Below are positions 12,802-16,490 of a stretch of 16,490 nt of DNA, piece after piece. Every line of letters starts with the position of its first letter. The first letter of the stretch is position 1. Source of the stretch: Actinomycetota bacterium (lineage in GTDB: Bacteria > Actinomycetota > Thermoleophilia > Gaiellales > Gaiellaceae); NCBI GenBank assembly GCA_013817555.1, contig JACDCN010000015.1:1-16490 (forward strand). Direction: 5' to 3'. The notes beneath the pieces were generated by a model that did not search any database, was not told the DNA's origin, and saw only the letters and a program-made list of their open reading frames with translations. The position numbers were made by a program, and so were the translations under genes.

Positions 12802-14712
12802 CTACGAAGCGCCTGGCTCCGCGACGAGCCCGCTGAACGTGCCGAGGAGCTCTTCCAGGGACAGCGTGGACTGCCCGCTCCCACGCTCCCGTACGGCCAG
12901 CAATTCGTCGGACTCGCGGTCGCCGTAGACGACCACGAAGGGGACCTTCTCGAGCTCGGCGTCCCGGATCCGTTTGCCAAGCGTCTCGTCCCGCTCGTCG
13001 ACCTCCGCACGGTAGCCCTCTGCCGTGAGCCGCTCTCGCAGGGCACTCGCTTGCGCGCGATGAGTCTCGCCGACCGGCACGACGCGCGCCTGCACGGGCG
13101 CGAGCCAGAACGGAAAGTCGCCGCCGTAGTGCTCGACGAGGATCCCGATGAAGCGCTCGAGCGAGCCCAGAAGCGCCCGATGAATGACAACCGGGCTGTG
13201 CTCGCGGTTGTCCGGCCCCATGTACGTGAGCCCGAAGCGCACGGGCATCTGGTAGTCGAGCTGGATGGTGCCCATCTGCCAGCTTCGTCCGAGGACGTCG
13301 GTCATGTGCAGGTCGATCTTCGGGCCGTAGAACGTTCCCTCCCCCGGCGAGATCGCGTACTCCATGTCGTGGCGCCGAAGAGCCGACTCGAGAGCTCCCT
13401 CGGCGCGATCCCACTGCTCGTCGCTGCCGAGCCGCTTCTCCGGACGCGTCGAGAGCTCTCCACGCGCGACCACGCCGAAACGGTCATAGAGGTAGCGGAC
13501 GAAGTCGATCATCGCGTCGATCTCGTCCTGGATCTGGTCTTCGGTGACGAAGACGTGCGCGTCGTCCTGCGTGATGTGCTTGACGCGCAGAAGACCATGG
13601 AGCGTTCCGCCGCGCTCGTCGCGATGCAGCGTCGAGGACTCGGCGTAGCGGATCGGGAGGTCGCGGTAGGAGCGAAGCTGCGAACCGAAGAGCAGCATGT
13701 GGCCGGGGCAGTTCATCGGCTTGAGTGCCATCGGCTCCTCGCCTTCGTGCGGCTGCACGAAGAACATGTTCTCCTCGTAGTTCTCGTAGTGCCCCGAGGT
13801 CTTGTAGGTCTCGAGGTCGTAGAGAAGCGGCGTCTTCACCTCGAGGTAGCCACGCTTCTGGTTCTCCTCCCGGCGGAGGTCCTCGAGCGAGTTCCAGATC
13901 ACCATGCCCTTCGGGTGCCAGAACGGAGACCCGGGCGAGTGCTCGGACAGGTGGAAGAGGTCGAGGTCGCGGCCGAGACGGCGGTGGTCTCGAGCGCGCG
14001 CCTGCTCTAGTCGCTCGAGGTGCGCGTCGAGGTCGGCCTGGGAGTAGAAGGCCGTGCCGTAGATCCGCGTCAGCTGCGTGTTCTTCTCGTCGCCGCGCCA
14101 GTAGGCGCCGGCGAGGCTCGTCAGCTTGAGCGCCTTGATCGGCGAGGCGTCTTGCAGATGCGGCCCGCGGCAGAGATCGGTGAAGTCGGCCTGGGTGTAG
14201 AGGGAGATCGGCCCGTCTGCGTCCCGCGCCAGCTCCACCTTGTAGGGCTGCTCTTCAGCCGCAAAGCGTGCGAGCGCGTCCTCGAGCGAAGTCTCCTCCC
14301 GCGTCCAGCTGCGGCCCTCGTCGATCTCGCGCCGCATCTCCTCCTCGATCAACTCGAGGTCGGCTTCCGAGATCGGCTCCGGAAACTCGAAGTCGTAGTA
14401 GAAGCCGTCTGCAATCGGGGGGCCGATCGCGATCTTGACTCCGCGGTACAGCCGCAGAACGGCTTCCGCCAGCAGGTGCGCGGTCGAGTGGCGAAGCACC
14501 CAGAGCGCATCGTCGTCCTGCGTGTCGCGCGTCGTCAGGAGCTGGATCCGCTCGCCGTCCTCCAGCGGGAGACGGAGGTCGCGCGTGGCTCCGTCGACGC
14601 GGGCGAGCACCGCCTGCTCCGCGAGCTTCGGGCCGATCGCGCGGGCAGCGTCGAGGCCGGATGCGCCTTCTGGCAGCTCGAGCTCGGAGGTATCGGGGAG
14701 GACGACCTTCAT
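12802..14712 (-). CDS. thrS: Threonine--tRNA ligase
   Basis: A 636-aa class II synthetase that charges tRNA-Thr. The TGS domain is at 1-60. The editing domain has His75 and His79 (HSTAH) and Cys181 and His185 (DLCRGPH), the residues that clear mis-charged serine. The catalytic core has the zinc ligands Cys335 (KPMNCPGH), His386 (TQDDAH) and His511 (VVIHRA), which also bind threonine. The anticodon-binding domain is at about 540-636 (VQARVVPVGE). Length and residue spacing match the E. coli enzyme closely. The frame stays open upstream of the chosen ATG, but that sequence overlaps the divergent cyclase gene and is not family sequence. No Shine-Dalgarno precedes the ATG; a TATTGT lies 8 bases upstream. 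infC follows after a 164-base leader. Confidence 0.97.
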   Translation of the reverse strand: MKVVLPDTSELELPEGASGLDAARAIGPKLAEQAVLARVDGATRDLRLPLEDGERIQLLTTRDTQDDDALWVLRHSTAHLLAEAVLRLYRGVKIAIGPPIADGFYYDFEFPEPISEADLELIEEEMRREIDEGRSWTREETSLEDALARFAAEEQPYKVELARDADGPISLYTQADFTDLCRGPHLQDASPIKALKLTSLAGAYWRGDEKNTQLTRIYGTAFYSQADLDAHLERLEQARARDHRRLGRDLDLFHLSEHSPGSPFWHPKGMVIWNSLEDLRREENQKRGYLEVKTPLLYDLETYKTSGHYENYEENMFFVQPHEGEEPMALKPMNCPGHMLLFGSQLRSYRDLPIRYAESSTLHRDERGGTLHGLLRVKHITQDDAHVFVTEDQIQDEIDAMIDFVRYLYDRFGVVARGELSTRPEKRLGSDEQWDRAEGALESALRRHDMEYAISPGEGTFYGPKIDLHMTDVLGRSWQMGTIQLDYQMPVRFGLTYMGPDNREHSPVVIHRALLGSLERFIGILVEHYGGDFPFWLAPVQARVVPVGETHRAQASALRERLTAEGYRAEVDERDETLGKRIRDAELEKVPFVVVYGDRESDELLAVRERGSGQSTLSLEELLGTFSGLVAEPGAS

Positions 14713-14720
14713 CGCGGCGC

Positions 14721-14726
14721 ACAATA
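14721..14726 (-). promoter_or_regulatory. Possible -10 element for leaderless thrS transcript
   Basis: On the minus strand, TATTGT lies 8 bases before the thrS ATG, the spacing expected when transcription starts at or next to the start codon. No Shine-Dalgarno is present, and leaderless genes are frequent in actinobacteria. I see no convincing -35 hexamer, so this is weak. Confidence 0.25.
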
Positions 14727-14731
14727 GACGC

Positions 14732-16090
14732 ATGCGCATCGAGTCCTGGCTCGTGGTCGTCGTGGCGCCGCTCGTGTTGCTGGGCGTCCTCCTCGCGCGG
14801 CCGCGGGTCGACGTCAGCTGGGAGAACCAGCAGGCGCACTTCTGGCTCGTGCTGGGAGCCGCCGTGGTGGCGACGGCGCTCGGCTGGGTGATCAGCGCTG
14901 CTGCACGCAGGCGCCGCGATGCGCGGCTCTTCCTTATCTCCCTCGCGTTCATCGCCAGCTCGGGCTTCCTCGGCCTGCATGCGCTGGCAACCCCCTCGGT
15001 CCTGCTCGGCCCCAACGCCGGCTTCGAGCTCGCGACGCCGTTCGGGCTCGTCGTGGCAGGCCTGTTCGCAGCGGCGTCCGCGATCGAGCTTCGGCCCGAG
15101 CGGGCGCGCAACGTCGTCCGGCACGCTCCGCTCTTGCTGGCAGGTCTCTTCGTGCTGATGGCGGCCTGGGCTGTGGTCTCACTCGCCGAGCTCCCGCCGC
15201 TCGACGGTCCGCTGGAAGCCGAGGAGCTCGACGGTTGGCAGCTCGCGCTCGCGGCGGTCGGCCTCGGGTTGTACGGCCTCGCGGCGCTGGGCTTCGTGCG
15301 TCTCTATCGGCGACGCCCCGCACGCTTCGTGTTCGCGTTTACCCTCGCCTTCGCGTTTCTGGCTGAGGCGATGGTGGTCATCGCGTGGGCGAGCAACTGG
15401 CGACTCTCGTGGTGGGAGTGGCACGTGCTCATGCTCGGCGCGTTCCTCGTGATCGGGCAGGCTGCGCGATCCGAGTGGCACGAGGAGCGGTTCAGCGCCC
15501 TTTACCTGGACGAGACCCTGGCCGGCGCGAAGAACGTGAGCGTGATCCTCGCGGATCTCCAGGGCTCCACGCGGTATTCCGAGCAGCACGACCCGGCACA
15601 AGTGGCTGCGATGTTGAACGTCTACTTCGAGCACATCATCCCGCTGATGGAAGGTGCCGGCGGCGAAGTGCACCAGATCGTCGGGGACGAGCTCATGGTC
15701 GTGTTCGGGAAGCGCGACGAGTCCGATCACGCCGTTCGCGCGGCGCGCGCAAGCCTGCTCCTGCAGCGAGCGGCCGCCCGAGCAGCGGATGGGCACGATG
15801 ACTGGCCGCGCTTTCGCGTCGGAGTCAACAGTGGCGAGGTGCATGCGGGGGTCGTCGGCGCCACCCGCGGCCATCGCAAGCATGGCCTCGTAGGCGACGT
15901 CGTCAACCTGGCGGCGCGGCTCCAAGCCGAGGCGCCCGTCAACGGCGTGCTCATCGGCGCCGAGACGTATCGACTGCTCGGAGAGTGCGCAGTTGTCGAG
16001 GCGCTACCGCCTCGCCTCGTGAAGGGCAAGGCGGAGCCGGTCAGCGCATTTCTCCTTCACGACGTGAAGAGCCAGCAACGGGAGTCCTAG
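14732..16090 (+). CDS. Membrane-bound class III adenylate/guanylate cyclase
   Basis: A 452-aa protein. Residues 1-255 are a membrane domain of about seven hydrophobic helices with few loops, of no family I recognise. Residues 265-445 are a class III nucleotide cyclase catalytic domain. The two metal-binding aspartates are Asp275 (ILADLQGST) and Asp319 (IVGDELMVVFG). The transition-state residues Asn392 and Arg396 are present (VNLAARL). The two purine-selecting positions, usually Lys and Asp/Thr, are Gln315 and Gly385. The product (cAMP, cGMP or other) therefore cannot be assigned. I chose the ATG at 14732, just before the first helix; the frame is open further upstream but overlaps thrS. Its stop overlaps the stop of the ion channel gene on the other strand (CTAG). 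Confidence 0.92.
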   Translation: MRIESWLVVVVAPLVLLGVLLARPRVDVSWENQQAHFWLVLGAAVVATALGWVISAAARRRRDARLFLISLAFIASSGFLGLHALATPSVLLGPNAGFELATPFGLVVAGLFAAASAIELRPERARNVVRHAPLLLAGLFVLMAAWAVVSLAELPPLDGPLEAEELDGWQLALAAVGLGLYGLAALGFVRLYRRRPARFVFAFTLAFAFLAEAMVVIAWASNWRLSWWEWHVLMLGAFLVIGQAARSEWHEERFSALYLDETLAGAKNVSVILADLQGSTRYSEQHDPAQVAAMLNVYFEHIIPLMEGAGGEVHQIVGDELMVVFGKRDESDHAVRAARASLLLQRAAARAADGHDDWPRFRVGVNSGEVHAGVVGATRGHRKHGLVGDVVNLAARLQAEAPVNGVLIGAETYRLLGECAVVEALPPRLVKGKAEPVSAFLLHDVKSQQRES

Positions 16091-16490
16091 GACTCCCGCG
16101 GATCACTCTCCAGAGCGAGCTCGAGCTCCAGATCGTCGAGCGCTCTCCGCAAGATCACGATTCGCTCGCTCACATGAGCATGCGCCTCCGGGTCGAGCGG
16201 CGACGCGGAACCTTTGCGTCCAGGGTGGCGCGCACGGATCGCCTGCCGCCGCTCCAGCTCTCTCGCCTCTTCCATCGAATTCAGGACGATGCCGATCAAG
16301 ACGTTCAGCACGATGAACGCAGCGACCAGGATGAAGCTCACGAAGTAGATCCACGCCCACGAGTGGATCTCCATCGCCTCGGCCATGTACACGGGAAAGT
16401 CCTCGAGCGTCAACATCACGAAGAGCGTGAGCATCGCGGCGCCGATGTTTCCCCACCGTTCCGGGAGGTCGTCGGCGAAGAGGACCCAGC
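16087..16490 (-). CDS. Voltage-gated cation channel of the bacterial NaV type, C-terminal part (5' truncated)
   Basis: The frame runs from the window edge to a TAG at 16087-16089 and gives the last 133 residues. The pore region is clear: FADDLPERWGNIGAAMLTLF, then the selectivity-filter segment VMLTLEDFP. The S6 helix follows (WIYFVSFILVAAFIVLNVLI, then GIVLNSMEEA). A charged cytoplasmic tail ends in a helix with heptad-like spacing (SERIVILRRALDDLELELAL), as in the tetramerising coiled coil of bacterial sodium channels. Family (PF00520) members open on depolarisation. The filter TLEDF differs from TLESW of NaChBac by an extra acidic residue and Phe for Trp. The voltage sensor lies outside the window. 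It converges with the cyclase gene. Confidence 0.9.
   Translation of the reverse strand, partial: WVLFADDLPERWGNIGAAMLTLFVMLTLEDFPVYMAEAMEIHSWAWIYFVSFILVAAFIVLNVLIGIVLNSMEEARELERRQAIRARHPGRKGSASPLDPEAHAHVSERIVILRRALDDLELELALESDPRES

Noticed and set aside
14713..15111. N-terminal extension of threonyl-tRNA synthetase
   Set aside because: The frame is open but overlaps the divergent cyclase, and the family N-terminal TGS domain starts exactly at the ATG at 14712.

Overview
The window is GC-rich, densely packed bacterial DNA with many GTG/TTG starts and overlapping genes. Gene content fits a high-GC actinobacterium, most likely the class Thermoleophilia (Gaiellales/Solirubrobacterales-like). 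Pointers are the holin-like/DUF3618/YihY trio, the LemA-DUF2207 pair with a poly-glycine tail, and a membrane-anchored class III cyclase. The lineage is an inference; there is no rRNA or marker phylogeny here.

Layout. (1) Positions 1-1585, plus strand: the end of a small membrane protein, a holin-like DUF1469 protein, a DUF3618 protein and a YihY/BrkB membrane protein, all overlapping or abutting, so probably one envelope operon. (2) 1567-1731: a striking 165-bp nested palindrome with perfect 19-bp terminal inverted repeats, which supplies the YihY stop codon. (3) 1766-2413: an unrecognised 215-aa protein. (4) 2443-3144, minus: an exported two-domain cupredoxin. (5) 3182-6465, minus: pheS-pheT. 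(6) 6515-10770: two tandem paralogous methyltransferases, a MOSC protein antisense to the second one, then LemA and DUF2207. (7) 10810-14712, minus: thrS, an attenuator-like leader, infC, rpmI, rplT and a SpoU/TrmH-type RNA methyltransferase. (8) 14732-16090: a membrane adenylate/guanylate cyclase. (9) 16087-16490: the C-terminal end of a voltage-gated cation channel, cut by the window edge.

The minus-strand genes are a translation block (thrS, infC, rpmI, rplT, trmH-like, pheS, pheT) in an order familiar from many bacteria. Here a roughly 4.3-kb block of unrelated genes separates the RNA methyltransferase from pheS.

The points most worth a second look are: the nested palindrome; mutually exclusive pairing in the thrS-infC gap that looks like a terminator/antiterminator ahead of the IF-3/L35/L20 operon; two genes (DUF2207 and the TrmH-like gene) whose conserved N-termini lie upstream of any ATG/GTG/TTG; a methyltransferase frame that runs about 390 bases antisense through the MOSC gene; and an IF-3 acidic tail encoded out of frame inside rpmI. 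I found no defence system, CRISPR array, tRNA or rRNA, and nothing I can confidently call a wholly new system.
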